64,000 bases of DNA from Komagataeibacter sp. FNDCF1 (GCF_021295335.1 NZ_JAIWOT010000001.1:2712501-2776500), one strand, 5' to 3'. Shown: positions 8,526 through 18,341, counted from the first letter of the stretch. Program-made: numbers and translations. The notes: a model not told the origin generated them from the letters alone.

Positions 8526-10337
8526 TCAGTAGACGCGCTTCTTGGGGGGGAAGACCTGCACATCGTCGGTCAGCGTTTTCATGTGCACGGGGCGGTAGCT
8601 AAGCGTGACATCACCCGCATCGGTCATGTGGGCGACGGTGTGCTTCATCCAGTTCTTGTCGTCACGGTCGGGGTAGTCGTCATGTGCCTGGGCACCCCGG
8701 CTTTCATGGCGGGCATCGGCGCCTGCCATGGTGACGGTGGCATTGGCCAGCAGGTTCTCGAACTCGAGCGCTTCCATAAGGTCGCTGTTCCAGATCAGCG
8801 AGCGGTCATTGATCGAGATGTCCGGGATTTCGGACCAGATTTCCCTGATCTTCTCGACACCCTGCGCCAGGCTTTCGGTGTTGCGGAACACGGCGGCATG
8901 CTTCTGCATGGTGCGCTGCAGCTTGCTGCGCATGTCGGCCACATGTGTCTTGCCCTTGGCGTAGCGCAGGCGGTCGAAGCGTGCGATCGCGGCGTCGCCA
9001 GCACCCGGGGGCAGCGGCCGGATCGTCTCCTCGCTCTTGATGGTGGCGGCGGCGCGCTGGGCGGCGGCACGGCCAAACACCACAAGGTCGAGCAGCGAGT
9101 TGGTGCCCAGGCGGTTCGCGCCATGAACGGACACGCAGGCTGCCTCACCCACCGCCATCAGGCCGGGCACCACCGCATCGACGTCATCGGTCGTGGGGCG
9201 GATGACCTCGCCATGGTAGTTGGTGGGAATGCCACCCATGTTGTAATGCACGGTCGGCAGCACCGGCACCGGTTCCTTGGTTACGTCGATACCTGCGAAG
9301 ATGCGCGCCGTTTCCGAAATGCCGGGCAGACGTTCGTGCAGGATTTCGGGACCAAGATGCTCGAGGTGGAGCATGATGTAGTTCTTCTCCGGACCACAGC
9401 CGCGACCTTCGTTGATCTCGATGGTCATGGCGCGCGAGACCACGTCACGCGATGCCAGGTCCTTGGCCGTGGGGGCATAGCGTTCCATGAAGCGCTCGCC
9501 CTTGGAGTTGGTCAGGTAACCACCCTCGCCACGGCAGCCTTCCGTCAGCAGGCAGCCGGCGGGGAAGATGCCGGTGGGGTGGAACTGCACGAACTCCATG
9601 TCCTGCATGGGCAGTCCGGCACGGATCGCCATGCCGCCGCCATCACCCGTGCAGGTATGGGCGGAGGTGCATGAATGGTAGGCGCGGCCATAGCCGCCGG
9701 TGGCCAGCACGACCTTCTGCGCGCGGAAGCGGTGCAGCGTGCCATCTTCCAGGCACCATGCCATGACGCCACGGCATGCGCCCTCATCATCCATGATCAG
9801 GTCGATGGCGAAGTATTCGACAAAGAATTCGACGTTATGCTTGAGGCACTGCTGGTAAAGCGTGTGCAGGATCGCATGGCCCGTACGGTCGGCGGCGGCG
9901 CAGGCGCGGGGCACGGGGGCCTCGCCATAATTGCGCATGTGGCCACCAAAGGGGCGCTGGTAGATCTTGCCATCTTCCGTGCGGGAGAAGGGCACACCCA
10001 TGTGCTCCAGTTCCTGCACGGCGGGTACGGCCTCGCGGCACATGTATTCGATGGCGTCCTGGTCACCCAGCCAGTCCGATCCCTTGACGGTATCGTACAT
10101 GTGCCACCGCCAGTTGTCCTCGGCCATGTTGCCAAGGGAGGCACCAATGCCGCCCTGGGCGGCAACGGTATGGCTGCGGGTGGGGAAGACCTTGGTCACG
10201 CAGGCGGTCTTGAGGCCGGCAGCCCCCATGCCCAGCGTGGCCCGCAGGCCAGAGCCGCCGGCGCCGACGACAACCACGTCATATGCGTGGTCGACAATCC
10301 TGTAGGAGCCGGTGAGTGGTGAAGTGGTCGCGTTCAT
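8526..10337 (-). CDS. sdhA: succinate dehydrogenase flavoprotein subunit
   Basis: SdhA oxidises succinate to fumarate with covalently bound FAD. The 603-residue protein shows the dinucleotide motif [15 protein letters not shown] near residue 25, the FAD-linked His region [12 protein letters not shown], the substrate loop [11 protein letters not shown] and the [20 protein letters not shown] segment. The C-terminal domain has the usual [16 protein letters not shown]. It is preceded by a 98-bp spacer after sdhD. Confidence 0.97.
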   Translation of the reverse strand: MNATTSPLTGSYRIVDHAYDVVVVGAGGSGLRATLGMGAAGLKTACVTKVFPTRSHTVAAQGGIGASLGNMAEDNWRWHMYDTVKGSDWLGDQDAIEYMCREAVPAVQELEHMGVPFSRTEDGKIYQRPFGGHMRNYGEAPVPRACAAADRTGHAILHTLYQQCLKHNVEFFVEYFAIDLIMDDEGACRGVMAWCLEDGTLHRFRAQKVVLATGGYGRAYHSCTSAHTCTGDGGGMAIRAGLPMQDMEFVQFHPTGIFPAGCLLTEGCRGEGGYLTNSKGERFMERYAPTAKDLASRDVVSRAMTIEINEGRGCGPEKNYIMLHLEHLGPEILHERLPGISETARIFAGIDVTKEPVPVLPTVHYNMGGIPTNYHGEVIRPTTDDVDAVVPGLMAVGEAACVSVHGANRLGTNSLLDLVVFGRAAAQRAAATIKSEETIRPLPPGAGDAAIARFDRLRYAKGKTHVADMRSKLQRTMQKHAAVFRNTESLAQGVEKIREIWSEIPDISINDRSLIWNSDLMEALEFENLLANATVTMAGADARHESRGAQAHDDYPDRDDKNWMKHTVAHMTDAGDVTLSYRPVHMKTLTDDVQVFPPKKRVY

Positions 10338-10435
10338 TGCTTGGACGTGTCCCGATGCTCGTTCGGACAGCCGGCGGCGCTGCCGCCCGCCTGCCCGCGA
10401 ATGTCATGTTCTGCGCGAAGGTGGTGCGCCGGGGC

Positions 10436-10867
10436 TCAGCCCGCGGCGACGCGTCCCTTCGTGCTACCGGCAAGGGCCAGCTTCAGTACGGAAACCGTGC
10501 CGAACAGCCCCAGAAGGAAGATGATCCCCTTCATCAGCAGCCCTGCGGGCAGGTGCGCCTTGCCATGCACGTAGTCATCAATGATGACCTGCAGCCCAAG
10601 CTGGGTGTGGTAGAAGGTCAGGATCACCAGCGACAGCATCATGGTCGTGTTGAACGGACGCGCGCCCCACTTCGCCACTTCCGGCTGGGATGCGCCCGCC
10701 AGGCGGAACACCTGGATCACGAACCAGCCCGACAGCGGCACAAGGGCCACCGCCGATGCGCGTTCCGCCCACCAGTGGCCAACACCGGCCTGCCCCGAAC
10801 CAAGCCCCCGCGCGCGTGAAAGCTGGGAGCGCATGACCGTGACATGTGGCTTCTTCATATTGCTCAT
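10436..10867 (-). CDS. sdhD: succinate dehydrogenase membrane anchor subunit
   Basis: This 143-residue membrane protein anchors SdhAB and helps bind heme b and ubiquinone. Three hydrophobic segments are visible, around AVALVPLSGWFVIQVF, MMLSLVILTFYHTQLGLQVI and GIIFLLGLFGTVSVLKLAL. HTQLGLQVIIDDYVH carries the conserved His and the D-D-Y segment near the quinone site. The start is ATG 10867, two bases after the sdhC stop; upstream codons in this frame lie inside sdhC. Confidence 0.93.
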   Translation of the reverse strand: MSNMKKPHVTVMRSQLSRARGLGSGQAGVGHWWAERASAVALVPLSGWFVIQVFRLAGASQPEVAKWGARPFNTTMMLSLVILTFYHTQLGLQVIIDDYVHGKAHLPAGLLMKGIIFLLGLFGTVSVLKLALAGSTKGRVAAG

Positions 10868-10869
10868 GG

Positions 10870-11328
10870 TCAGGATGCCTTCTTGCGGGAACGACAGATC
10901 GCGACACCAAGGATGGTCGTCACCAGCGCCAGCGTCGTGCCCAGGGTCACGCCCACGGCCACGGGGCCATCCTCGTTGATTTCCTTCTTGGAGAAGCGAT
11001 AGCCGCTGTCCCACGTAAGGTGGCGCAGCCCCGCCACGAAGTGGTAGACCAGCGCCAGCGCCCACCCGGCCAGCAGCAGCTGCCCCAGCGGGTTGCCGGT
11101 GACCTTCTGCACCTTGCTGAAAGATTTGGGTCCCTTCGCCGCCGCGTTGATCCAGCACAGGCCAAGTGCTGAGCCGGCCGCGGCTGCAACACCGGCGGCG
11201 CGGTTCGCGATTGAAAGGAACATGGAAAGACGGAAGCGGTAGACCTGGAGGTGTGGGGACATAGGCCGCCTGGTCAGAGTTCCGTCGCTTCGCCGCCCTA
11301 CATAGAGCGCATCACGGACATCCTGCAT
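10870..11328 (-). CDS. sdhC: succinate dehydrogenase cytochrome b556 subunit
   Basis: This 152-residue anchor subunit carries the SdhC signature RPMSPHLQVYRFRLSMFLSI, which includes the conserved Ser and Arg of the quinone site, and HFVAGLRHLTWD with the heme-ligand His region. Three transmembrane segments are evident. The ATG at 11328 (MQDVRDALYVGRR) begins the protein; the longer frame upstream reads low-quality basic sequence. It is the promoter-proximal gene of sdhCDAB. Confidence 0.93.
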   Translation of the reverse strand: MQDVRDALYVGRRSDGTLTRRPMSPHLQVYRFRLSMFLSIANRAAGVAAAAGSALGLCWINAAAKGPKSFSKVQKVTGNPLGQLLLAGWALALVYHFVAGLRHLTWDSGYRFSKKEINEDGPVAVGVTLGTTLALVTTILGVAICRSRKKAS

Positions 11329-11472
11329 GGTCGTCTCGTCAATTTCCCTGTTATGGCTTCGGTTTGTTCCGTCGCCTTGTCTGAATTCGGTCCTACGCCC
11401 GGCGGAAGTCCGGGTCAACGCACGCCCGGAACACGAGGTTGAGAGACGCCCGCCCGCCACAAGCGCGGTACA

Positions 11473-11510
11473 GCCCCGCCAGACCGCCGTTCAGGGCTGT
11501 CTGGCGGGGC
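11473..11510 (-). terminator. hairpin between asd and sdhC, probable terminator of asd
   Basis: A 12-bp perfect inverted repeat (11473-11484 with 11499-11510, loop 14) begins about six bases after the asd stop on the minus strand. No clear T tract follows, so it could also be an RNA-processing or stabilising structure at the head of the sdh transcript. Confidence 0.5.
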
Positions 11511-11515
11511 GCGTT

Positions 11516-12535
11516 TCAGTGTCCGAGCAGGTCGAGCGCCACCATGGTCTCGGCAATCTGGACCGCGTTCAGCGCAGCCCCCTTGCGCAGGTTGTCGGCC
11601 ACACACCAAAAGCCGAGTCCGTTGGGCACGGTCGGGTCGATGCGCAGGCGCGAGACATAGGTCGCGTCCTCGCCCGCGACCTCGAGCGGGGTGGCGTAGC
11701 CGCCATCCTCGCGCTTGTCATGCAGCACCACGCCCGGGGCTTCGCGCAGGGCTTCGCGGGCACGTTCGATATCAACGGGTTCCTCGAATTCCACCGTCAC
11801 CGCCTCGGCATGGCCGATGAATACGGGCACGCGCACGCAGGTGGCGAAGACGGCGATGTCGGGGTCAAGGATCTTGCGGGTCTCGACCGTCATCTTCCAC
11901 TCTTCCTTGGTCGCGCCGTCATCCATGAAGCGGTCGATGTGGGGGATGCAGTTGAAGGCGATCTGCTTGGTGAACTGCTCGGCCTTCAGCGGGTCGCCCA
12001 CCAGGCTGCCGCGCGACTGGTTGAACAGTTCGTTCATGCCGCTCTTGCCAGCACCCGCCACGGCCTGATAGGTCGCCACCACCACGCGCCTGATCGTGAA
12101 CAGGTCATGCAGCGGCTTGAGTGCGACCACCATCTGGATGGTGGAGCAGTTGGGGTTGGCGATGATGCCGCGCTTCGCCTTCTTCACATCATTGGGATTG
12201 ACCTCGGGCACCACCAGCGGCACATCCGGTTCCATGCGGAAGTGGGACGTGTTGTCGATCACGATGCAGCCCGCCTTTGCCGCGCGCGGCGCATGCACGG
12301 CCGAAACCGCGCCACCGGGCGAGAAGAGGGCGACATCCCAGCCGGTGAAGTCGAATGTCTCGAGGTTCTGGACCTTCAGGACCTTTTTTTCGCCAAAGGA
12401 GACTTCCTTGCCCGCCGAGCGGGCGGATGCGAGGGCCACGATCTCATCCACAGGGAACTGGCGCTCGGCCAGAGTCTTGAGGATTTCGCGCCCCACAGCG
12501 CCGGTGGCACCCACCACCGCAACGCGGTAACCCAT
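11516..12535 (-). CDS. asd: aspartate-semialdehyde dehydrogenase
   Basis: Asd reduces aspartyl phosphate to aspartate semialdehyde with NADPH, the branch point to lysine/diaminopimelate, threonine and methionine. The 339-residue protein starts MGYRVAVVGATGAVG (nucleotide-binding loop). The active-site Cys lies in NPNCSTIQMVVALKPL and the substrate-binding HIDRFMDDGATKEEWKM block is present. I chose ATG 12535 because AGGAAAG lies just upstream; the frame remains open to 12568. It is transcribed toward sdhC. Confidence 0.96.
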   Translation of the reverse strand: MGYRVAVVGATGAVGREILKTLAERQFPVDEIVALASARSAGKEVSFGEKKVLKVQNLETFDFTGWDVALFSPGGAVSAVHAPRAAKAGCIVIDNTSHFRMEPDVPLVVPEVNPNDVKKAKRGIIANPNCSTIQMVVALKPLHDLFTIRRVVVATYQAVAGAGKSGMNELFNQSRGSLVGDPLKAEQFTKQIAFNCIPHIDRFMDDGATKEEWKMTVETRKILDPDIAVFATCVRVPVFIGHAEAVTVEFEEPVDIERAREALREAPGVVLHDKREDGGYATPLEVAGEDATYVSRLRIDPTVPNGLGFWCVADNLRKGAALNAVQIAETMVALDLLGH

Positions 12536-12818
12536 GATCTTCTTTCCTGTCCTGTCATGCCCGGCCATTCAGGCGAAGGACCGGGGCCGGATAACTTTAG
12601 CGACACCTAGAGCCTGCGCCCCAAAGGTGCAAGCAGCACGACCCGTGCGAAACCGGGAATCGAATCGGGGGTAAGGTCAAGGTCGCGCGTCCCGTGCGGT
12701 GATAGGCATTGCCCATCGGCGCGTGCCGGGTGCACGCTTGGTCCATTGCGCCAGCAGGCGGGCGGTTCATGCCGCCTGCCCACCATATGGCGCACAGGCA
12801 AGGACGGTTAGAGAGATT

Positions 12819-14367
12819 ATGCCCCTATCATCTGACATTTCCGCAAATCCCGCCGCCGGCGGGCGGCCCGTTACCCCGGCAGGCGTAAGGAAGGCACCAG
12901 CATGCACCCTTGTCATATTTGGCGCGCATGGTGACCTGACCAAGCGGCTGCTCATGCCGGCACTGTACAATCTGGTGGGCAGCAGGCTGCTTGATGACGG
13001 GTTCCGCGTGATTGGCGTGGACCGGGTGGAAAGCACCAGCGCCCAATGGCGTGACGGGCTGAATGCCATGATGCAGTCCTTCACCACCGACCCGAATGCC
13101 GAATTCCACCCCGCCAGCATCGACCCCGCGCAGTGGGACTGGCTGGCAGGGCGGCTGGAATACATGCAGGCCGACTTCACGGATGTGGACGCCATCCGCG
13201 CCCTGGGGGACAAGCTGCCGGGCAATGCCATCTTCTACCTTGCCATCCCCTCGCGCTTTTTCGCTCCCGTGGTGGAAACGCTGGGCCATGCCGGTGTGGT
13301 GGCGCAGAAGGAAGGCGCCTTCCGCCGCGTGGTGATCGAGAAGCCCTTCGGCTCCGACCTGGCCAGCGCGCAGGAACTCAACCGCCGCGTGCTGGCGGTA
13401 CTGGACGAGTCGCAGGTCTTCCGCATCGACCACTTCCTGGGCAAGGAGACGGTGCAGAACATCCTGGCCATGCGATTCGGCAACCTGATATTCGAACCGC
13501 TGTGGCGCAACGAATATGTCGATCATGTCGAGATCACCGCCGCCGAGACCATTGGCGTGGAACAGCGTGGCGCGTTTTACGAACCCACCGGCGCGCTGCG
13601 CGACATGGTGCCCAACCACCTGTTCCAGCTTTTCGCCATGGTGGCGATGGAGCCGCCCAACACATTCGATGCCGAAAGCGTACGCAACGCCAAGGAACAG
13701 CTGTTCGAGGCCGTGACCCCGATCGACCCGGCGGACGCGGTGCGCGGGCAGTACGCGGCAGGCACGGTGGAAGGCAGACCGATGGTCGGCTACCGCGAAA
13801 GCCCCGGCGTCTCCCCGCACAGCAGTACCGAAACCTATGTGGCGCTCAAGCTGCATGTGGAGAACTGGCGCTGGGCCGGGGTGCCGTTCTACCTGCGTAC
13901 CGGCAAGGGGCTGGGCGGCCGCCGAACGGAGGTTGTGGTCCAGTTCCGCAAGCCACCCATGCTGATGTTCCGCAATACCGAGACGGATGACCTGCCCCCC
14001 CAACCGCATCATCCTCAACATCCAGCCTGCCCAGGGGCTGACGGTGGAACTGGGAGCCAAGAAGCCGGGCCCGGAAATGGACCTGACCGACGTGCAGGCC
14101 CGCTTCCGCTATGAGGATGTGTTCACCAGGTCCCCCAATGTAGGCTACGAGACCCTGCTGTATGACTGCCTGATCGGTGACGAGACCCTGTTCCAGCGGG
14201 CCGACAATATCGAGGCGGCATGGAAGGCGGTCGACCCCGTGCTGCAGGCCTGGGCGCAGGACAGGGCGGGGCCCGAACTCTATGCCGCGGGCACGTCCGG
14301 CCCGGAGGAAGCCGATGAACTGCTCCGCCGTGACGGACGGTCCTGGTACCCGCTTGATGGGGCATGA
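12819..14367 (+). pseudogene. zwf: glucose-6-phosphate 1-dehydrogenase, interrupted by a frameshift
   Basis: G6PDH makes 6-phosphogluconolactone and NADPH, opening the pentose phosphate pathway. The first part shows IFGAHGDLTKRLLMPALYNL (coenzyme site) and RIDHFLGKETVQN (substrate-binding, catalytic His). The reading frame breaks in a run of seven C at 13995-14001. Beyond it the original frame reads junk to a stop at 14114. The frame entered by removing one C continues correctly with NRIILNIQPAQG and EDVFTRSPNVGYETLLYDCL to 14367, giving a normal protein of about 515 residues. The start is ATG 12819. The break may be a real mutation, a slippage or phase-variable site, or a sequencing error in a homopolymer. 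A truncated product would lose about the last quarter, including conserved segments. Confidence 0.9.
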
Positions 14368-14402
14368 GGTCGCGCCCACGAAACAGGCGGTAAATCATAC
14401 GG

Positions 14403-14475
14403 AAGTTTTTGGTGAAGCTTTTTTCAAAAAGCTTCGAGGCACGCCGCCTTTGTGAAAAAAGGCGGCGCCCGAAAG
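14403..14475 (+). repeat. dispersed intergenic palindromic repeat, copy A
   Basis: Copy A begins AAGTTTTTGGTGAAGCTTTT, has an inner AAGCTT-containing dyad and then a stem of the GCCGCCTTT...AAAAGGCGGC type. It lies about 35 bp after the end of zwf. Close relatives lie at 33780, 43790 and, inverted, 60783. Confidence 0.8.
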
Positions 14476-14510
14476 GTCCTGCCATCCGTTTGAATGAGAC
14501 GCCCGATATG

Positions 14511-14546
14511 AAAAAAGCCCGCCCCTTCACAAGGGCGGGCTTTTTT
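14511..14546. terminator. bidirectional intrinsic terminator between zwf and the Spy-like gene
   Basis: A GCCCGCCCTT-type stem (14517-14527 with 14531-14540, loop CAC) is flanked by six A on the left and six T on the right, so it can terminate both the rightward zwf transcript and the leftward gene at 14588. Confidence 0.88.
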
Positions 14547-14587
14547 ACATGGCTGCGGGTTGCCCCGCCTGTTTCCGGCCTGCCGGG

Positions 14588-15112
14588 TTACTGGGCGGCC
14601 GGTGCGGCCGCATCCTGCTGGGCCGCAGCACGGGCCTGCTGCTGTTCGGCATGTTCGGCATCGCCCTGTTTGAACAGGGTGTCGGCATTCTTGCGCTGCT
14701 TCTTGGAGAAGCTGTCGTACAGGGCGGCGAACGCGCTGTTCAGCGTCTGCATGTCATGTGCGCGTTCTTCCACCAGTTCGGCATAGGACTGCATGTTCTC
14801 CACCGCGTTCAGCTGCGGCAGCTTTTCACGACGGGCCTCGATGGCGTCATGCAGGCGCTGGCCATTGGCGCGCATGTCCTCGGCAAACGGGGTCCACAGG
14901 GCTTCCTGCTTCTTGGTAATGCGCAGTTCGTCATGCAGTGCCTTGATATGGGCTTCCACCTGCTCGGGTCCCGGGTCACGCGGGGTATGCGCGAGGGACG
15001 CGGTCGGGTTGGCTTGTCCCGCCTGGGGCTGGGTGGCGGCGGGCTGTGCCGCCATCGCCATGGCGGGAAGCAGGAACAGGGCTGCGGCAGGCAGGAACCG
15101 GCGGAACATCAT
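14588..15112 (-). CDS. exported Spy/CpxP-like (LTxxQ-type) protein
   Basis: This 174-residue protein has a clear signal peptide (MMFRRFLPAAALFLLPAMAMAA). The mature part is helical with a Spy/CpxP-like pattern: ELRITKKQEALWTPFAEDM, then a second repeat around AELVEERAHDMQTLNSAFAALYDSF and KKQRKNADTLF. Relatives are periplasmic chaperone-like or envelope-stress sensor proteins. The C-terminus is Gln/Ala-rich. The start at 15112 follows AAGGAAAA; an open frame extends to 15163 but begins before the signal sequence. The function is inferred from family resemblance only. Confidence 0.7.
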   Translation of the reverse strand: MMFRRFLPAAALFLLPAMAMAAQPAATQPQAGQANPTASLAHTPRDPGPEQVEAHIKALHDELRITKKQEALWTPFAEDMRANGQRLHDAIEARREKLPQLNAVENMQSYAELVEERAHDMQTLNSAFAALYDSFSKKQRKNADTLFKQGDAEHAEQQQARAAAQQDAAAPAAQ

Positions 15113-15175
15113 GATGCGTATTTTCCTTGGCAGGGGTGTCGTGTGTATGTGGGTGGAAGGCATTGTGGCGCGGGT

Positions 15176-15523
15176 TCAGTAACCGCCGCCATACGGGTAA
15201 TAGGCCGGCGGCGGCGGCGGCGGCGGTGGGGCCGGGTAATAGGCGGGCGGCGGGGCCATGGCGCCCCGTTCCGCCATGGCGCTGCCCAGCATGGCGCCGA
15301 CCGCCAGGCCCGCGACCCCGCTGCCTATGGCCAGGCCGGCGCCACCACCGCGCCGGCCACCGTGCCAGCCGCCACCGTGCCAGCCACGACCCGGGGGCGG
15401 ACCACCATGCCATCCGGGACCACCACGGAAGGGCTGTGCCTGCGCCGCGGGCGCGGCCGCGGCCACGATACCCAGCGCCAGGCTGGCGGACAGGAGGGAT
15501 GCAGTCAGTTTGCGCAGATGCAT
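15176..15523 (-). CDS. small exported Gly/His- and Pro/Tyr-rich protein of unknown function
   Basis: The 115-residue product has a signal peptide ending near AAPAAQAQ, then a Gly/His/Trp-rich stretch (repeats of GWHGG), a short hydrophobic Gly-zipper-like segment (AGLAIGSGVAGLAVGAMLGSAMA) and a Pro/Tyr-rich tail with eight consecutive Pro. I recognise no enzyme domain. The pattern suggests a cell-envelope or membrane-associated structural protein. Start choice is ATG 15523, at the head of the signal peptide; ATG 15544 is also possible. It lies upstream of the Spy-like gene on the same strand, so both may be expressed together. Confidence 0.6.
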   Translation of the reverse strand: MHLRKLTASLLSASLALGIVAAAAPAAQAQPFRGGPGWHGGPPPGRGWHGGGWHGGRRGGGAGLAIGSGVAGLAVGAMLGSAMAERGAMAPPPAYYPAPPPPPPPPAYYPYGGGY

Positions 15524-15609
15524 GGAGCTTGAAAACCTCGACATGTCGTGAAGCCAGATAACAGGACCACAATGGTCCCCACTCGTGTCCAAACGATGGC
15601 CGCGCGGGC

Positions 15610-16257
15610 CTACGCCACCCATGGCAGCCGCTTTGTCAGGGCGGATAACCGGTGGCGGCGCAGTTCGTTGCGCGCACGGGCATCGTTTGTCATGTAATTG
15701 AGCTGTATGGTGTAGCGCGGGCCGACATACTGCCGGTGCCCGTGCCATGTGTCCGGCCCGTTGGGGAAGACAAGCAGCGTGCCATTGACGGGCGGGACCT
15801 CGGCTTCAAAGTCCTCCAGGTCATCCGGGCCACGCAGCAGGCGCAGGCAGCCTTCGTGGCGGGACCAGGCATCACCTTCGGTGGCCGCGTTCAGGTACAG
15901 CAGCACGGTCACGCGCTTGCTGTCGGAATCGCGGTGAATGCGTCCGTCACGCGCCCGCGTGCGGCCGCGCAGGGTCAGCATGGTGGGGGCGGTATCAAGT
16001 TCCAGACCGAATTTCCGCCCGATCAGCCCGCGCAGGCGTGGCCCCTCCAGTTCCGTCACAAGCCGGGCCATGAGCGGTGAAAGGCCCAGCGCCTGCGGCG
16101 GGAAGGATCCGCCCGAGCGGATGACGGGCAGGCTGGCCCCAAGGGCATGCAGGTCCGCCCGCCCGATGAAATGCGGCACGATGACATGGGCGAAGGGCGT
16201 GGTGGAAACGGGTGCGCCCTCAAGCGCCGCATAGTCGGGGGTGACGGGTTGGATCAT
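15610..16257 (-). CDS. 2-oxoglutarate/Fe(II)-dependent oxygenase family protein
   Basis: This 215-residue protein has the double-stranded beta-helix iron site: His and Asp in IHRDSDSKRVTVLLYLN, a distal His near TWHGHRQYVG and the 2OG-binding Arg in GPRYTIQLNYM. It resembles the small 2OG-Fe(II) oxygenases that hydroxylate proteins or small molecules; the substrate is unknown. I chose ATG 16257 because AGGA lies five bases upstream; ATG 16275 and a longer frame also exist. It sits between an exported protein and an AhpD-like gene with no obvious pathway link. Confidence 0.75.
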   Translation of the reverse strand: MIQPVTPDYAALEGAPVSTTPFAHVIVPHFIGRADLHALGASLPVIRSGGSFPPQALGLSPLMARLVTELEGPRLRGLIGRKFGLELDTAPTMLTLRGRTRARDGRIHRDSDSKRVTVLLYLNAATEGDAWSRHEGCLRLLRGPDDLEDFEAEVPPVNGTLLVFPNGPDTWHGHRQYVGPRYTIQLNYMTNDARARNELRRHRLSALTKRLPWVA

Positions 16258-16334
16258 GCCATCCTGCAAGCACATCGGTTGATGGCCCAAGAGTAGGGCC
16301 AGAACCCGCCCCCCCGCAAGATGTGTCGCCCGCT

Positions 16335-16673
16335 TCAGCCCTGCACGCTGTCCACCGCATCCAGCACGCGGCTGGAATAGACAACGGCGGCCCCCGCGTT
16401 CAGTGCCACGGCAACGCCCAGTGCCTCGGCAATTTCCTCCTTGGTGGCACCCGCCTGCACGGCGGCTTTGGAATGGACGGAGATGCATCCGTCACACCGC
16501 GTGGTGACGGCCACGGCCAGCGCGATCAGCTCACGCGTTTTGGCATCCAGCCTGCCGGTCCTGGCAGCCGCGCCGTCAAGTGTCTGGAGTCCCCTGAGCG
16601 TATCGGGCGACAGGGTGGCAAAGGCGTGGATGGACTCGCCCAGATGGGCGCGATAGGCGTTCCAGTCAGTCAT
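16335..16673 (-). CDS. carboxymuconolactone decarboxylase / AhpD-like family protein
   Basis: This 112-residue all-helical protein has the AhpD-type redox motif CDGC in TTRCDGCISVHSKAAVQAG, followed by ATKEEIAEALGVAVALNAGAAVVY. AhpD-like proteins with CxxC reduce peroxidase partners or act as peroxidases themselves. Those lacking the motif are decarboxylases, so a redox role is more likely here. ATG 16673 has GGAGA seven bases upstream. No peroxiredoxin is adjacent. Confidence 0.85.
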   Translation of the reverse strand: MTDWNAYRAHLGESIHAFATLSPDTLRGLQTLDGAAARTGRLDAKTRELIALAVAVTTRCDGCISVHSKAAVQAGATKEEIAEALGVAVALNAGAAVVYSSRVLDAVDSVQG

Positions 16674-16793
16674 CACAAACTCTCCATTTTGGACCGTTTG
16701 AGTTCACCAGATGGAGAGAACCCCTGTCATGACACAGTTTGGCGAGTTTGTGCCCTTGAAGGGGTTTTTTGAACGGACTATCGCCAGATTATT

Positions 16794-17996
16794 ATGAACA
16801 TGGACATAGCCCCCGCCCGCCCGTCCTCTGCGGCGCTGCCCGCAGGCACCGGCCCCTTCGCCGCCTATGAGGCCCGCGTGGCTTCAGGCCGTCTTGATCG
16901 TGATCCCGAGCAGGAAAAGGCTGCCCGCAGGCTCGACCGCCTGTGGCGGGAACTGCATGATTACCACCCCGTGGTCCAGCAGGCTGCGCCACAGGCCACC
17001 GGCTGGCTGGGCGGGCTGAAGGCGCGCTTCGGCCTGGCGTCGCGCCCCGCTTCCGAAACCCCGCGTCCGCGCGGGGTCTACATGGTGGGGCAGGTGGGGC
17101 GGGGCAAGACCATGCTCATGGACCTGTTCTTCAGCCTTGCCCCGGTGGAGCACAAGCGCCGGGTGCATTTTCACCGCTTCATGCAGGACGTGCACCAGCG
17201 CCTGCATGACATGAAGGAAGCCGACCCGGACCTGGCCGACCCCATCCCGCCGCTGGCCCGCCAGATCGCGCAGGAGGCGTGGCTGCTGTGCTTCGATGAA
17301 TTCCAGGTCAACGACATTGCCGATGCCATGATCCTTGGCCGCCTGTTCGATTACCTGTTCGCCGACGGGGTGGTGGTGGTCGCAACCTCCAACACGAAGC
17401 CCGAGGACCTGTTCCAGGACCGTCCGGGCGCCGATGCGTTCAAGCCGTTCATCGCCGCGATCCTGAAGGAAGTTGATACCGTCATCCTCGATTCCCCGCG
17501 CGATTACCGCCGGGGCAACGCACGCGGCATGCAGACATGGATCATTCCCGCCGATGACGCGGCCCGCAGGGCGCTCGATTCCATCTTCACCCACCTTGCC
17601 GCCGGTGCGCCGGTCGTGCCGGTCACGCTTGATGTCATGGGCCGCAGCCTGAAGGTGGCGCAGGCGGCGGGGCCTGTCGCCCGCTTTGCCTTTACCGATC
17701 TGTGCGGTAGGCCGCTGGGGGCGGGCGACTATCTGGCGCTGGCCACGCGCTTCCCCAACCTTGTGCTTGATGGCGTGCCCCGGATGGGGCCGGACAATTT
17801 TGACGAGGCCCGGCGCTTCATCGTGCTGATCGACACCTTGTACGAACAGAACGTCAAGCTGTTTGCCTCCGCCGAGGACAGGCCCGATGCCCTGTATGCA
17901 AAAGGGCAGGGTGCGACCGCGTTCGAGCGCACGGCCTCACGGCTTGAGGAGATGCAGAGCGCGGCCTATATGCAGCTGCCGCACCTGAACGCATAA
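16794..17996 (+). CDS. zapE: cell division protein ZapE (AFG1-like ATPase)
   Basis: ZapE/AFG1 is a P-loop ATPase linked to Z-ring constriction in bacteria and to mitochondrial protein turnover in eukaryotes. The 400-residue protein has Walker A GQVGRGKTMLMDLFF, Walker B LLCFDEFQVNDIADAMIL and a sensor region VVATSNTKPEDLF. The C-terminus carries NFDEARRFIVLIDTLYEQNVKL. It is preceded by about 120 bp that include a short GGGG-T6 run, and followed by the 345-bp gap before sucA. Confidence 0.93.
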   Translation: MNMDIAPARPSSAALPAGTGPFAAYEARVASGRLDRDPEQEKAARRLDRLWRELHDYHPVVQQAAPQATGWLGGLKARFGLASRPASETPRPRGVYMVGQVGRGKTMLMDLFFSLAPVEHKRRVHFHRFMQDVHQRLHDMKEADPDLADPIPPLARQIAQEAWLLCFDEFQVNDIADAMILGRLFDYLFADGVVVVATSNTKPEDLFQDRPGADAFKPFIAAILKEVDTVILDSPRDYRRGNARGMQTWIIPADDAARRALDSIFTHLAAGAPVVPVTLDVMGRSLKVAQAAGPVARFAFTDLCGRPLGAGDYLALATRFPNLVLDGVPRMGPDNFDEARRFIVLIDTLYEQNVKLFASAEDRPDALYAKGQGATAFERTASRLEEMQSAAYMQLPHLNA

Positions 17997-18341
17997 GTGG
18001 CGGAAATGGCGGAAGGGTCACGCCATCGTGACGGTTATGGCGGTGGTGTGACTGCCGGGGCGGTAGGCAAGTGGCACCGTCTTTGCTTGGGTATGGGCAG
18101 GTTCGCATCAGCCGGGCGCGTGGCTGCGGATAAGGATGTTTTGCAGCGCCCCGTCCCCGCCATCCGGGGCAGGCACGGAAATGTCAGTATGCGTGGCAAG
18201 CAGACCTGCTCCTGATGATTGACGGCGGCATCCGGACAAGGGTGCGGCTAGGGTAGCGATACAAATCGGGCCGGTGAAAGTCTGGCCGGACCCGACAAAT
18301 AGCGCGGCCACAAAGGCCGCCAGCGAGGAGATGTCTTCAAT
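17997..18341. other. 345-bp non-coding region upstream of sucA
   Basis: No credible gene is present. A small dyad (GTCACG..CGTGAC) lies near 18017-18031. TTGACG at 18219-18224 could be a -35 element, but I cannot place a convincing -10. It must contain the sucA promoter. AGGAGA lies about ten bases before the sucA ATG. Confidence 0.5.
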
